Positions 8,680-19,082 of a stretch of 64,000 nt of DNA are shown here, piece after piece. The position numbers were made by a program, and so were the translations under genes. Numbering within the stretch: position 1 is the first letter of the stretch; every line of letters begins with the position of its first letter. A model generated the notes under the pieces. The model had not been told where the DNA came from and searched no databases. It saw nothing but the letters and a program-made list of their open reading frames with translations. The DNA comes from JAAYJT01 sp037445555 (lineage in GTDB: Bacteria; Bacteroidota; Bacteroidia; Bacteroidales; JAAYJT01), in assembly GCA_037445555.1 (NCBI GenBank), contig JBBIKG010000005.1:1-64000 (forward strand), in the 5' to 3' direction.

Positions 8680-11007
8680 ATGAAAATAGCGTTGATAATT
8701 TGTTTATTATGCTCATCGCAGCTAGTAAGCAGCCAAAGCCTCCCCTCACAGATGTACTACTCCAGTGACGGGCGAATCCTTTGCACGGGTGGCCAAAACC
8801 CTACTGGATTCTATGATTACGGAATAATACGAAATGTTTATTTTACCTTTTCCCAGCCCGACTTTTGGACCCGGCTTACCAACAACTATGCTTCAGAAAC
8901 CCTCTTGGCTGGCAAATTAACTCTTGATGGTGTTAACTATGATGTCGGCATACGTTTCAGGGGTAATACCTCCTACACTTCAATACCAAACTCCCAGAAA
9001 AAATCTTTTGCCGTTGAAACGGATTTTATTTTCCCGGATCAAACTATCATGGGATTCAAAAACCTGAAGTTTAACAATGCACATGATGACCCCACCTTTA
9101 TGCGCGAAGTATTATACAGCCGTTTAGGAAGAAAATACACTCCAATGGCCAAAGCAAACTATATCAGGCTGTATATTAACAACCAGGACTGGGGAATTTA
9201 TGCAAACGTTCAGCATACCGACAAAACATTTCTCAAAGAATGGTTTCTTAGTAACGACGGCGCCAGGTTTCGTGCTACCATCGAGGAAACTGGAATACCC
9301 GGTGGAAAATGGGGCGATGGCACCGCAGGCATGAATTATCTCGGTGCTGATTCTATGACTTATAAAAAATATTATTCTCTTAAATCCAGTGATATTGACC
9401 TGCCCTGGCAAAAACTAATTGATGCCTGTTATGCACTCAGTATTGCCAATTCGATCAACTATGCCTCCCTGCCTCAAAAAATAGATGTGGATAAAGCCCT
9501 CTGGTTTCTTGCAGTTGAAAACATTTTTACTGACGATGACAGCTATGTCATGAAGGGAAAGATGGATTATATGGTCTATTACGAACCTGAAACCGGACGT
9601 ACCACTCCCCTGGAGTATGACGGAAACTCCACGTTTGTATCAGCAAATTCAGCGAGCTCTATCTGGGGTCCCTTTAAAAATGTTTCAGATGTGAATTATC
9701 CTTTATTGAATAAGTTGCTAAATATACCGGAGTATCGTCAGCGTTATCTTGCACACTACCGTACAATTTTAAATGAAACATTCACTACCACCAACATAAC
9801 TACTCTGGTAAATCAGCTCAATGATCAGATAGCAAGCCATGTTGCCAGTGACCCAAAGAAACTTTACTCCACAGCGCAGTACACAGGAGGTTATCCTGCT
9901 CTTATTGCATTTGTAACCACCCGTCGCAATTATCTTTTATCAAACACCGAGGTGGCACAAGTTGCCCCTGTGATTTCATCGGCTTCTTTCTCAAACAGCA
10001 CCGGCGTGCAAAATAAAGAGCCTGTTGCTGGTGAACAGATTTGGGTAAATGCCATGGTGACTTCCACTACCGGTATCAGCCGGGTGAACCTTTATTACGC
10101 TGCTGGCATTGTAGGAAATTTTAATGTGGTGGAAATGCAGGACAACGGTAAGAGCAACGACGGGGCGGCCGGCGACGGCGTTTACGGAGCCAGTATTCCT
10201 GGCTTTGCTGCAGGTACTTTTGTGAGGTATTACATTGAAGCCCTCGCAAATAATTCGGCAAAGTCGGCCAAATATCTGCCTGAAGGAGCAGAACATGACG
10301 TATTTTTTTACAAAGTCAACACGGAGGTCAAGGCTAACGGAGTGGTGGTAAATGAACTCGTTGCACAAAATTCAACCGGAACCCGGGATGAAGCCGGCGA
10401 TTACGATGACTGGATTGAACTATACAATAACAACAGTTACCCTGTTGATTTGAGCGGTTTTAATCTTAGCGACAATACATCAAACCTAACCAAGTGGCAG
10501 TTTCCTGTCGGTTCGGTCATTAACCCCTTTGATTACATGATCATATGGGCCGATGAAGAACCTGCAGAGGGACAGCTACATGCCAATTTCAAGCTTTCGG
10601 TCAGCGGCGAGTCGGTCACCCTGAGTGACCCGACATTAAAAGTAATTGACCAGGTAATTTTCGGACAGCAACAAACAGATATGGCCTACGCCAGAGTGCC
10701 AAACGGTACGGGTAACTGGGTCATACAGAAACCTTCGTTCAAAGCCAGCAATTCGCTCGTTACTTCTGTTGAAACCTCGCCCACACGGAGCAAGGCAATG
10801 GTTTACCCCAACCCTGTTTCTTCCAAACTTACTATACACCTGGCTCAGGGCAATACCACCCCCACTGCCTGCCTGTTTGATCTGAGCGGAAAAGTGATTC
10901 TCACCATTCCACTAACTTCAGGTGGCGAGGTAGATATTGGCTACCTGACCAAGGGGATCTACTTACTCCGGATAGGTAGCGAGACGGTCAAAATTACCAA
11001 GCTGTAA
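8680..11007 (+). CDS. CotH-like protein with lamin-tail and T9SS sorting domains
   Basis: A large secreted protein of 775 residues with signal peptide 1-18 (…SQLVSSQS). Residues of about 80-350 match the CotH kinase-like fold: VGIRFRGNTSY, KKSFAVETDF, a RLYINNQDWGIYANV strand-loop and LEYDGNSTF, which in other CotH proteins helps bind ATP or metal. A middle region with VTSTTGISRVNLYY is Ig-like. Residues of about 555-650 are a lamin-tail domain (VVVNELVAQNSTG…DWIELYNN…LSGFNLSDN). The C-terminus (VYPNPVSSKLTIHL … VKITKL) is a type IX sorting domain. CotH proteins phosphorylate spore-coat proteins in Bacillus; the role outside spore formers is unknown, so the call is by domain only. Confidence 0.88.
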   Translation: MKIALIICLLCSSQLVSSQSLPSQMYYSSDGRILCTGGQNPTGFYDYGIIRNVYFTFSQPDFWTRLTNNYASETLLAGKLTLDGVNYDVGIRFRGNTSYTSIPNSQKKSFAVETDFIFPDQTIMGFKNLKFNNAHDDPTFMREVLYSRLGRKYTPMAKANYIRLYINNQDWGIYANVQHTDKTFLKEWFLSNDGARFRATIEETGIPGGKWGDGTAGMNYLGADSMTYKKYYSLKSSDIDLPWQKLIDACYALSIANSINYASLPQKIDVDKALWFLAVENIFTDDDSYVMKGKMDYMVYYEPETGRTTPLEYDGNSTFVSANSASSIWGPFKNVSDVNYPLLNKLLNIPEYRQRYLAHYRTILNETFTTTNITTLVNQLNDQIASHVASDPKKLYSTAQYTGGYPALIAFVTTRRNYLLSNTEVAQVAPVISSASFSNSTGVQNKEPVAGEQIWVNAMVTSTTGISRVNLYYAAGIVGNFNVVEMQDNGKSNDGAAGDGVYGASIPGFAAGTFVRYYIEALANNSAKSAKYLPEGAEHDVFFYKVNTEVKANGVVVNELVAQNSTGTRDEAGDYDDWIELYNNNSYPVDLSGFNLSDNTSNLTKWQFPVGSVINPFDYMIIWADEEPAEGQLHANFKLSVSGESVTLSDPTLKVIDQVIFGQQQTDMAYARVPNGTGNWVIQKPSFKASNSLVTSVETSPTRSKAMVYPNPVSSKLTIHLAQGNTTPTACLFDLSGKVILTIPLTSGGEVDIGYLTKGIYLLRIGSETVKITKL

Positions 11008-11118
11008 AAACTGTATTGAAATTTATCGATATTTTCGTATATTATGCAACAAAATGGCCGTTTTGCAGTTTATTGTTGTGAAAAAACAGAACACATCATA
11101 TTCACGTGAAGTACATCT

Positions 11119-13521
11119 ATGCCTGCCCTGTCCGGAAACCGCCTCCTGCTATCTGTATTATTTTTACTCATCGTTCGTCAATTATTTAGTCAGCCATTAA
11201 GCATCGTTATCAAAGACTCTAAGAAGGAGGCGCTGGTTGGGGCTACTGTCAGTCTTATCAGAGTTGCCGATTCAGTATCTGTATTTACTACCACAGGTAC
11301 TGATGGATATGCCCGGTTCGACAAAATTGACAATGCACTTTACAATGTCAACGTACGCTTCATGGGTTTTGTTCCGCTGGAAAAGACCATCTCTGTAAAG
11401 CAGGGACAACGCAGGTTTGAGTTCAATATGCAGGAGGCTGTGATCAGCCTGGGTGAGGTGACTGTAGTGGCAAAACAACCTCTCGTAAGACAGGAAGATG
11501 ATAAAACCATCATTGATCCCGAGCCACTGGCAAACACCAGCACGAATACACTTGAAATTCTCGAGAAAACCCCCGGGGTTTTTGTTGATCAGGACGGGGG
11601 GATTTTTCTGAACAACGCTACCGCCGCGGCCATTTACATCAATGGGCGTGAACAAAAAATGAGCAGCCAGGACATCAACACCATACTTCGTAGCCTTCCT
11701 CCCGGCAGCATCCAGCGCATTGAAATCATGCGTACTCCATCGAGCAAGTACGACGCTGCCAGTTCGGGCGGCATTGTTAATATCATTCTCAAAAAGGGCG
11801 TAAAGATTGGTCGTTTTGGTTCCATCAACCTGGGAATGAATCAGGGTGCCTACGGAAACCGCTTTGCAGGATTTAGTATCAACTCAAGCGGCGACAAAAT
11901 CACAGGCTATCTGAATGCCAACGTTAACCGGAACGAACAGCTCGATAAACTCAGTTCACAGCGCCAGTTATCTTCGTTGAGAGAACTCAGCCAAAGTGCC
12001 CGTACGGTGGGTTTTAACAATCAAGGCTATGCAGGCTTCGGGGTAAGCTACGACCCATCCAGTTCTGTTAATATCAGCTACGATGGCCGAATTAACGGAA
12101 GCCTGCGCGAATCAAGCACTTCCAATTTCAGCTTCATCCAATCTACCGAGCAGGTTCGTCTTACGGAAAACGACAACAATATTAACAACAATTCAGGTTT
12201 TCTGAGTGTGCAGCAAGACCTTGGGGTTTCGTGGAAGCTGGACACTATCGGCTCGGAATGGGATGTAAAATTCTCATACAATTACAACGATAGTGGCTCG
12301 AAGCAGGATTATCTGACCACGTTCCTTCTGCCATTCAACTCGACACTGGCCGGCAAAGGAGAAAGTGACCAAGGTAGAAATTTCTTCCTGGCACAAACCG
12401 ATCTAACCTTGAAGCCTGCAGAAAAAATAAAACTTGAGACCGGGGCAAAAACCACCTTCCAGGACTTCAGCAGTCAATCTGAATATTTCTTCAAATCGAA
12501 TGAAATACTCCGCCCCGATCCCTCGCGAACGAACGCCTACGATTATCAGGAACGAATCAGCGCTGCCTATGCCCAGGCATCGGTTACACTGCCCTACCAG
12601 CTCTTGCTGAAAACAGGTATCCGCATGGAGCACACCTATATGAACGGGCAACAAAAAATACCCACTGACACCACGTTTAAGGTTAGCAGAGCGGACTGGT
12701 TCCCATATTTGTACCTGAGTCGTAAAGTTTTTTCGATATCCAATTATGAACTGAGGGCGTTTATGATCTACCGCCGCACCATCGAGCGGCCGGGATATCA
12801 AAGCCTGAACCCTTCTATTCGCTATGTGGATCAATATCTTTACGAAGCAGGTAACCCATCGTTGAAGCCGCAATTCAATGACAACTTCGAGCTGAATATA
12901 AGTTTTGATGAAACCCCTATTTTTGCAGTCGGCAGGAGCTACACGCGTGATATCTTCAGCAGCGTGGTTTATCAGTCAACCAGGTTCGCCAATGCAGCCA
13001 TACGCACCTATGACAATATCGGCCAGAGCAAGGAAACTTATCTCCGGATTACAGGAGCTATTCCTCCTGCCGGAAGGTACTTTTTTGTGGCTGGAGCTCA
13101 GTATAACCTGAATGAATACGATGGCATATACGAAGGAAAGCCGCTCACCTTTACCCGGGGCAGTTGGCGTTTCTTTACTTATCACAGCCTGAGACTTTTA
13201 AGCAATACCCGCCTGACCATGATGGGATTTATGATGCATAAGGGGCAAATGAATTTTTACGAGCTGGAAACTTTTGGGCAGCTAAACTTTGGATTGAATC
13301 AGAGCTTTTTTGACAAGAAGCTGAACATCACCATCAATGCACGTGATGTTCTTGGCACTATGTCGACCCGCTTCAACCTTAACCAAGGTTCAATGGCCAT
13401 GACCGGTATGCGCGAGACTGACAGTCAGCGTGTGGGTGTGAACATCAGATACACCTTTGGCATCAGAAAAAAAGCCGAACGGCCCAGAATGCCCGAAATG
13501 GAACAGGAAGAACCTAACTAA
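11119..13521 (+). CDS. TonB-dependent-receptor-like outer-membrane beta-barrel protein
   Basis: An 800-residue outer-membrane protein. After a signal peptide (about 1-24, …RQLFSQ) comes a carboxypeptidase-regulatory-like beta-sandwich (about 27-105; IVIKDSKKEALVGATVSLI, VRFMGFVPLEKTISV), then a plug domain (about 125-225) with LANTSTNTLEILEKTPGVFVD and IEIMRTPSSKYDA, then a barrel of the OMP_b-brl_3 type with many alternating aromatic strands. No SusD-like partner is adjacent, so this is not a classic SusCD pair. The ligand is unknown. The C-terminus after YTFGIRKK adds a short Glu/Pro-rich tail. It sits downstream of the CotH-like gene by 111 nt. Confidence 0.9.
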   Translation: MPALSGNRLLLSVLFLLIVRQLFSQPLSIVIKDSKKEALVGATVSLIRVADSVSVFTTTGTDGYARFDKIDNALYNVNVRFMGFVPLEKTISVKQGQRRFEFNMQEAVISLGEVTVVAKQPLVRQEDDKTIIDPEPLANTSTNTLEILEKTPGVFVDQDGGIFLNNATAAAIYINGREQKMSSQDINTILRSLPPGSIQRIEIMRTPSSKYDAASSGGIVNIILKKGVKIGRFGSINLGMNQGAYGNRFAGFSINSSGDKITGYLNANVNRNEQLDKLSSQRQLSSLRELSQSARTVGFNNQGYAGFGVSYDPSSSVNISYDGRINGSLRESSTSNFSFIQSTEQVRLTENDNNINNNSGFLSVQQDLGVSWKLDTIGSEWDVKFSYNYNDSGSKQDYLTTFLLPFNSTLAGKGESDQGRNFFLAQTDLTLKPAEKIKLETGAKTTFQDFSSQSEYFFKSNEILRPDPSRTNAYDYQERISAAYAQASVTLPYQLLLKTGIRMEHTYMNGQQKIPTDTTFKVSRADWFPYLYLSRKVFSISNYELRAFMIYRRTIERPGYQSLNPSIRYVDQYLYEAGNPSLKPQFNDNFELNISFDETPIFAVGRSYTRDIFSSVVYQSTRFANAAIRTYDNIGQSKETYLRITGAIPPAGRYFFVAGAQYNLNEYDGIYEGKPLTFTRGSWRFFTYHSLRLLSNTRLTMMGFMMHKGQMNFYELETFGQLNFGLNQSFFDKKLNITINARDVLGTMSTRFNLNQGSMAMTGMRETDSQRVGVNIRYTFGIRKKAERPRMPEMEQEEPN

Positions 13522-13699
13522 CCAGAATAGCCAATCACAAAGGTTGGCGTAGATTGCACGTCAGAATAAGCTCCCTCAGGTTCTTAATCGCTACATAAAC
13601 GCTTGCCCGCTTGCTTCATTCTGTATCCACTTGTCAGTCAACCCAGTGATAACAAGAGCCAGGCAGTGGTGCTATCACGAATACCTGATTCAAGACCAA

Positions 13700-16597
13700 T
13701 CAGTTCGCGGGCAACGACTCGAGATATCCGGTAGCAATGTGGCAGGTGCACACCAGATTGCGATCGCCAAAGGCATCATCGATCCGGGTTACAGCCGGCC
13801 AATATTTATCCTGCAGCAGGTAAGGAGCAGCAAAAGCAGCCTTCTGCCTTGAATAGGGCAGTTTATACTCATCAGAGGCAACCATCCTGCAGGTATGGGG
13901 GGCATGCCGCAAAACGCTGTCGGCCTTCACAACCCTTCCCTCTTCCACTTCGCGTATCTCATTCCGGATGATTAGCATAGCTTCGATGAACCTGTCGAGT
14001 TCAGCCAGTGGTTCGCTTTCAGTAGGCTCGACCATAAGTGTGCCGATTACCGGAAAAGCCACCGTAGGCGCATGAAAGCCAAAATCCATCAAACGCTTGG
14101 CGATGTCAATAACCGTAACATCGGTCGATTTTCCGAAACAGTTGCAATCCAGTATCATTTCGTGGGCTACCCTTCCGTTTTTACCCACGTAAAGTATTCG
14201 AAAATCGTTCTCAAGCTTGGATTTCAGATAGTTGGCCGCCAAAATTGCGTATATTGTGGCGGAAGTCAGTCCTTGGCCACCCAGCAGTTTGATGTAGGCA
14301 TAGGAGATGGTCAGAATCAATGCGCTTCCGTATGGGGCAGCTGCAATACTGGCGTCACTTTTCTCCCCGCCTGTTTTCACCACGGAATGAGTGGGAAGAA
14401 AGGATACCAAGTGCTTTGCAACACCAATAGGGCCAGCTCCAGGGCCACCCCCCCCATGCGGTATGGCGAAGGTCTTATGCAAATTCAGGTGGCACACGTC
14501 AGCTCCAATCCGTCCGGGGCTGGTCAGGCCTACCTGGGCGTTCATATTGGCGCCATCCATATACACCTGTCCTCCATGGTGATGGACGATATCCACAATC
14601 TCAAGAATTTCTTCCTCGAAAACCCCATGCGTACTTGGATAGGTAATCATGATACAGGCAAGGTCATGGGTATGTTTCTCTGCCTTCAGCTTAAGATCCT
14701 CGATATCAATGTTTCCATTGTCATCTGTCTTTACGACAACTATATCCAGGCCAGCCACCGCGCTGCTGGCCGGGTTGGTACCATGAGCCGAGGCGGGAAC
14801 CAAACACACGTTGCGATGCCCCTGTCCAATGCTGTTCAGGTATTGTTTTATGGTAACAAGGCCAGCATACTCGCCAGCAGCACCTGAATTTGGCTGAAAC
14901 GAGAAGGCAGCAAAACCTGTAATCTCACATAAACTTTTCTCAAGTTCAGCCATCAGTTCATGATACCCGGCAGCCTGGTAATCGGGAACGAAGGGATGCA
15001 GACTGCCAAATTCGGGCCAACTGAGAGCAAACATCTCGGTGGCCGCATTTAGCTTCATGGTGCAACTGCCCAGTGGAATCATAGTACGATTTAAGGCAAG
15101 GTCGCGGTTCTCGAGTTTTTTTAGAAACCGCATCATGTCCGTTTCACTATGGTGGCTGTTAAATACCTCATCGGTCAGGTATGCTGAGGTGCGCTGGTGA
15201 AGCGGTTCAAAGGTGGTAAGTTTTCCGCATACCTCCGTATCGCAGAAAAACCTCGAAAATGGGTTACCGGCAGCGCCTGCAAATATGCAAAGCAAGGTAT
15301 TGATCTCTTCAAGTGTTGTAGTTTCATCAATGCTGATTCCTACATGCCTGATGTCTACATAGCGAAGGTTCATTGTATTCGATACAGCCCGATCATGGAT
15401 GGCATCAGCACTGACACCGTCGGGCAGACGGATCAGCAGGGTGTCAAAAAACTGCTGATTGAGCTGAGTGTAGCCGTATTTTTTTAATTCCTGATTTAGC
15501 ACTGCGGCAAGTATGTTTATATGCCTTGCTATGTTGCGCAGCCCTTCGGGGCCATGATACACAGCATACATCCCCGACATGATAGCCAGCAAAGCCTGAG
15601 CCGTACAGATATTAGATGTGGCCCGCTCGCGTTTGATATGCTGTTCGCGTGTCTGCAAAGCCATGCGGAGAGCGCGGTCACCGTTGGCATCCACAGATAC
15701 TCCGATAATCCTTCCCGGAATAAACCGCTTGTACTCATCCTTGGTGGCAAAATAACCCGCGTGAGGGCCTCCGTAACCCATTGGCAGGCCGAATCGTTGC
15801 GATGAACCCACCACGACATCTGCACCCCACTCACCGGGAGGGGCTAGAAGTGAGAGGCTCAGCAAGTCGGCGGCAACCACAACGGGCACATTTTTCGCCG
15901 ATGCTTCCCTAGTTAACCAACGGTAGTCAACAATATTACCGTTTGAATTGGGGTACTGAATTATGGCACCATATACCCGTTCATCAAAAGTGAACGTAGT
16001 ATGGTTGGCGATGACCAATTCAATGCCAAGGTATTTGGCACGTGTGCGTAGTATGGAGATAGTTTGCGGAAACATATCGGCGCTGACGAGGAAGCGGTTG
16101 CTGTTGGCCTTCACCTTTTCTCTGGGTCTGGCGTTGAAAAGCATCATCATGGCTTCGGCAGCCGCCGTTCCTTCATCAAGCAATGAGGCATTGGCGATGG
16201 GCAAACCCGTGAGATCGCTTATCAGGGTCTGGTAAATCAGAAGCGCTTCGAGTCTGCCTTGCGATATCTCAGCCTGATATGGTGTGTAGCTGGTGTACCA
16301 TCCCGGGTTTTCGAGAATATTCCGCTGGATTACACCGGGCAGGATGGAGTTGTAGTATCCCATGCCAATAAAGGACCGGAACACCTTATTTTTTGAGGCC
16401 AATGTTTTCAGGTGTTGTACCAGCTCATATTCATTCATCCCCTCGGGGAGATTGAGCGGTTGCTTTAACCGGATAGCTGCCGGGATGGTTTGGTCAATTA
16501 GCTGGTCGAGTGAATCGAGGCCAATAGCTTTCAGCATGATTTCAGCATCGGCCTGGCTTGGTCCGTTGTGCCTGTGTATGAAGTTATTTGTAATCAT
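13700..16597 (-). CDS. gcvP: glycine dehydrogenase (aminomethyl-transferring), P protein
   Basis: Decarboxylates glycine with PLP and passes the aminomethyl group to the lipoyl H protein of the glycine cleavage system. At 965 residues it is the long form in which the two homologous halves are fused. Hallmarks are the start FIHRHNGPSQADAEIMLKAIG, GMGYYNSILPGVIQRNI (about 77-93), and the PLP-lysine region CHLNLHKTFAIPHGGGGPG around residue 700. It lies 29 nt downstream of hppA on the same strand and probably shares its transcript. gcvT and gcvH are not in the window. Glycine cleavage supplies one-carbon units and NADH or, run in reverse, can make glycine from CO2 and ammonia. Confidence 0.98.
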   Translation of the reverse strand: MITNNFIHRHNGPSQADAEIMLKAIGLDSLDQLIDQTIPAAIRLKQPLNLPEGMNEYELVQHLKTLASKNKVFRSFIGMGYYNSILPGVIQRNILENPGWYTSYTPYQAEISQGRLEALLIYQTLISDLTGLPIANASLLDEGTAAAEAMMMLFNARPREKVKANSNRFLVSADMFPQTISILRTRAKYLGIELVIANHTTFTFDERVYGAIIQYPNSNGNIVDYRWLTREASAKNVPVVVAADLLSLSLLAPPGEWGADVVVGSSQRFGLPMGYGGPHAGYFATKDEYKRFIPGRIIGVSVDANGDRALRMALQTREQHIKRERATSNICTAQALLAIMSGMYAVYHGPEGLRNIARHINILAAVLNQELKKYGYTQLNQQFFDTLLIRLPDGVSADAIHDRAVSNTMNLRYVDIRHVGISIDETTTLEEINTLLCIFAGAAGNPFSRFFCDTEVCGKLTTFEPLHQRTSAYLTDEVFNSHHSETDMMRFLKKLENRDLALNRTMIPLGSCTMKLNAATEMFALSWPEFGSLHPFVPDYQAAGYHELMAELEKSLCEITGFAAFSFQPNSGAAGEYAGLVTIKQYLNSIGQGHRNVCLVPASAHGTNPASSAVAGLDIVVVKTDDNGNIDIEDLKLKAEKHTHDLACIMITYPSTHGVFEEEILEIVDIVHHHGGQVYMDGANMNAQVGLTSPGRIGADVCHLNLHKTFAIPHGGGGPGAGPIGVAKHLVSFLPTHSVVKTGGEKSDASIAAAPYGSALILTISYAYIKLLGGQGLTSATIYAILAANYLKSKLENDFRILYVGKNGRVAHEMILDCNCFGKSTDVTVIDIAKRLMDFGFHAPTVAFPVIGTLMVEPTESEPLAELDRFIEAMLIIRNEIREVEEGRVVKADSVLRHAPHTCRMVASDEYKLPYSRQKAAFAAPYLLQDKYWPAVTRIDDAFGDRNLVCTCHIATGYLESLPAN

Positions 16598-16626
16598 TTC
16601 AGAATGAATAGCTTTCTTAGGTACGA

Positions 16627-18942
16627 TTAGTTTCCAAATAAACTTTGGATTAGCTGAACAATCAGCTTGTTAAGCCCGATGGTGGTGCCCACAAATACGA
16701 TGCTTACCATGCTCATGAGTTTGATGAGGATGTTGATGCTCGGGCCGGAGGTGTCCTTGAACGGATCACCGACAGTATCGCCCACCACTGCGGCCTTGTG
16801 TGCATCTTTTCCTTTGCCGCCGAGGTGGCCTGCTTCGATATACTTTTTGGCGTTATCCCATGCGCCACCTGAATTGGCCATCATGACAGCAAGAACAAAA
16901 CCGCTGATCAGAGCGCCGGCCAAGAGTGCAACCACACTCGCAGGTCCGAAGATGATTCCGACCACTACCGGAGTGATGACTGCCATCAGCGACGGGGTAA
17001 TCATTTCACGCTGGGCCCCCTTGGTGCTTATCTGCACGCAGCGTGCATAATCGGGTTTATCTTCACCCCTGAGGATGCCCGGCTTTTCGCGGAATTGTCG
17101 GCGAACCTCCTCAACCATCGATTTGGCCGCCCTGCCCACAGCACCCATCGACATGGATGAAAATACAAACGGCAGTACCGCACCGATAAATAATCCGATA
17201 AGCACCATTGGGTTAAGAATATTAATGCTAAGCTCATACAATCCGTTTTCAAAAACCAGGAAGGTATCATAACCCACTTTCTCTGCTTTTTCAAAGGCCT
17301 CAATCCAGCCAGCCTGGCTCATTTTGTCGAGTTTAAGCGCTTCGAGAATCTTATGTCCGTATTCAGCCAACAGAGCCAGGGCGGTTAAGGCTGCGCTGCC
17401 TATGGCAAATCCTTTTCCGGTAGCTGCAGTAGTATTGCCAAGTGCATCAAGGGCATCGGTACGTTTACGCACCTGAGGATCAAGGTGAGCCATTTCGGCG
17501 ATACCACCAGCATTATCAGCAACCGGGCCATAGGCATCCGTGGCCAGGGTAATGCCAAGTGTGCTGAGCATACCCACTGCAGCCAGACCAACTCCATACA
17601 AACCGATCATGCCGCCACCTGCAAAAAAGTATGCACCCAAGGTTGCGATGACAATCGTAATCACAGGAATTGCTGTTGATTTCATGCCCAGAGCCATACC
17701 TCCGATGATAACCGTAGCAGGCCCAGTGGTGGCAGTATCTGATAGTTTCCTGGTAGGCGAGTAATTGTCAGAAGTATAATATTCCGTAAAGTATCCGATG
17801 ATGTTACCGGCAATGAGCCCAACCATCATTGAAGCCCACAGTCCGATTTTTTCCATTCCCAGCAGTCCCCACACAATAAAGAACGAAGCTACAGCAATCA
17901 TTGCTGTGCTCGAATAAATACCTGTTCTCAGGGCCTGCAACAATGTCTTTTGAGAGGCATCTTCTTTGGCTCTCACAAGGAAGGTTCCCACAATGGAGGC
18001 GATCACGGCTACCACAGCAACAAGTGCCGGCAGCTCGATATATTTGATTACTTCGGCTTCTTTACCTAAGCCATACGCACCCACGGCACCAAGAGCCATG
18101 GTGGCAACAATGGATCCCACATAGCTTTCATAGAGGTCGGCACCCATGCCTGCCACGTCACCCACATTGTCACCCACATTGTCGGCGATAGTAGCTGGGT
18201 TGCGCGGGTCGTCCTCAGGGATGCCCGTCTCAACCTTTCCTACGAGATCGGCTCCCACATCAGCAGCCTTGGTGTATATACCTCCACCTAAACGGGCAAA
18301 CAAGGCCATGGAAGAGGCTCCCATACCAAAGGTAATCATAATGGGAGGAATCTCGTGTACCGGCACTACGAAGGCATATCTCAGCAGAAGGTACCATAGA
18401 GCCAGGTCAAGAAGGCCTAGTCCAACCACGGTCATTCCCATCACGGTGCCTGAATTAAATGCCACCCGCAGACCTGAGTTCAGGCTGACGGTGGCAGCCT
18501 GGGCAGTGCGGCTGTTGGCCTTGGTGGCTATCCACATACCAATGTACCCAGCGAGACCTGAGAAGAAGCCTCCTGTGATGAAGGCTACAGGCACAAACGG
18601 GGATAGCCAGCGCTCGCCGGTGATTCCCGGCAGAATCCATGAAATGAATCCCAGAAGCAGAAATAACACTGCGAAAAAAAGGAACACCACTTTATATTGT
18701 TGCCAGAGATACGCCATAGCTCCTTCCTGAATATAGTTCGAAATCTCCTTCATGCGCTCGTTGCCGGCACTTTGTTTAAGTACCTTACGAGTGAGGTACC
18801 ATGCAAACACAAGCGCCGCAGTCGATCCCAGGGCGATAAGGTACATCAGGTCAAACCCCTGCTTACCTGAAGCTTCCTGTGCGAAGGCTGCAATCGGAAA
18901 GGCAAACACAGCAATTAACAAGAAAAGTCGTTTTAGATTCAT
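16627..18942 (-). CDS. hppA: ion-translocating membrane pyrophosphatase, K+-dependent type
   Basis: Hydrolyses cytoplasmic pyrophosphate and pumps H+ or Na+ outward. The 771 residues include a cleavable-looking N-terminal segment (…AVFAFPIAAFAQ) and about 16 membrane helices. Substrate-site motifs are GGGIYTKAADVGADLVGK (about 222-239), DNVGDNVGD (about 256-264) and the C-terminal DTVGDPFKDTSGPS. The motif GNTTAATGKG has Ala where K+-independent enzymes have Lys, pointing to the K+-dependent subfamily, which includes Na+ pumps and dual pumps; the transported ion cannot be settled by eye. The gene heads a likely two-gene transcript with gcvP. Its leader holds a 5' hairpin and a tandem repeat. 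Confidence 0.96.
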   Translation of the reverse strand: MNLKRLFLLIAVFAFPIAAFAQEASGKQGFDLMYLIALGSTAALVFAWYLTRKVLKQSAGNERMKEISNYIQEGAMAYLWQQYKVVFLFFAVLFLLLGFISWILPGITGERWLSPFVPVAFITGGFFSGLAGYIGMWIATKANSRTAQAATVSLNSGLRVAFNSGTVMGMTVVGLGLLDLALWYLLLRYAFVVPVHEIPPIMITFGMGASSMALFARLGGGIYTKAADVGADLVGKVETGIPEDDPRNPATIADNVGDNVGDVAGMGADLYESYVGSIVATMALGAVGAYGLGKEAEVIKYIELPALVAVVAVIASIVGTFLVRAKEDASQKTLLQALRTGIYSSTAMIAVASFFIVWGLLGMEKIGLWASMMVGLIAGNIIGYFTEYYTSDNYSPTRKLSDTATTGPATVIIGGMALGMKSTAIPVITIVIATLGAYFFAGGGMIGLYGVGLAAVGMLSTLGITLATDAYGPVADNAGGIAEMAHLDPQVRKRTDALDALGNTTAATGKGFAIGSAALTALALLAEYGHKILEALKLDKMSQAGWIEAFEKAEKVGYDTFLVFENGLYELSINILNPMVLIGLFIGAVLPFVFSSMSMGAVGRAAKSMVEEVRRQFREKPGILRGEDKPDYARCVQISTKGAQREMITPSLMAVITPVVVGIIFGPASVVALLAGALISGFVLAVMMANSGGAWDNAKKYIEAGHLGGKGKDAHKAAVVGDTVGDPFKDTSGPSINILIKLMSMVSIVFVGTTIGLNKLIVQLIQSLFGN

Positions 18943-19004
18943 AGGTTTATTGTGTTAAGTTTATTGATGATTTAGGTTATTGTGATCCGTTTAATGATGA
19001 TTTC
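18943..19004. repeat. tandem imperfect 31-bp repeat in the hppA leader
   Basis: Two adjacent units of about 31 bp, 18943-18973 and 18974-19004, both begin AGGTT(T)ATTGTG and end TGATGATTT, with differences in the middle. The first unit abuts the hppA start codon, so the duplication copies the likely ribosome-binding segment. Confidence 0.75.
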
Positions 19005-19059
19005 AGGATTGACCGCAACCAACAAATAATCATTCTTAAAAAATGGAATTTATGAAAAA

Positions 19060-19075
19060 ACTCCCTTCCAGGAGT
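19060..19075 (-). promoter_or_regulatory. stem-loop at the 5' end of the hppA transcript
   Basis: Read on the minus strand, ACTCC-TGGAAG-GGAGT is followed by a run of T residues. It lies a few nt downstream of the -7 box, so it would form at the extreme 5' end of the RNA, as a protective hairpin or a weak attenuator. The stem has only 5 bp. Confidence 0.35.
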
Positions 19076-19082
19076 AATGCCA

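Noticed and set aside
14072..14887. 271-codon plus-strand open frame
   Set aside because: It is antisense to the well-conserved gcvP and its translation shows no domain.
18146..18730. 194-codon plus-strand open frame rich in Pro, Arg and Thr
   Set aside because: It lies antisense to hppA, and its skewed composition is that of a shadow of hydrophobic codons.
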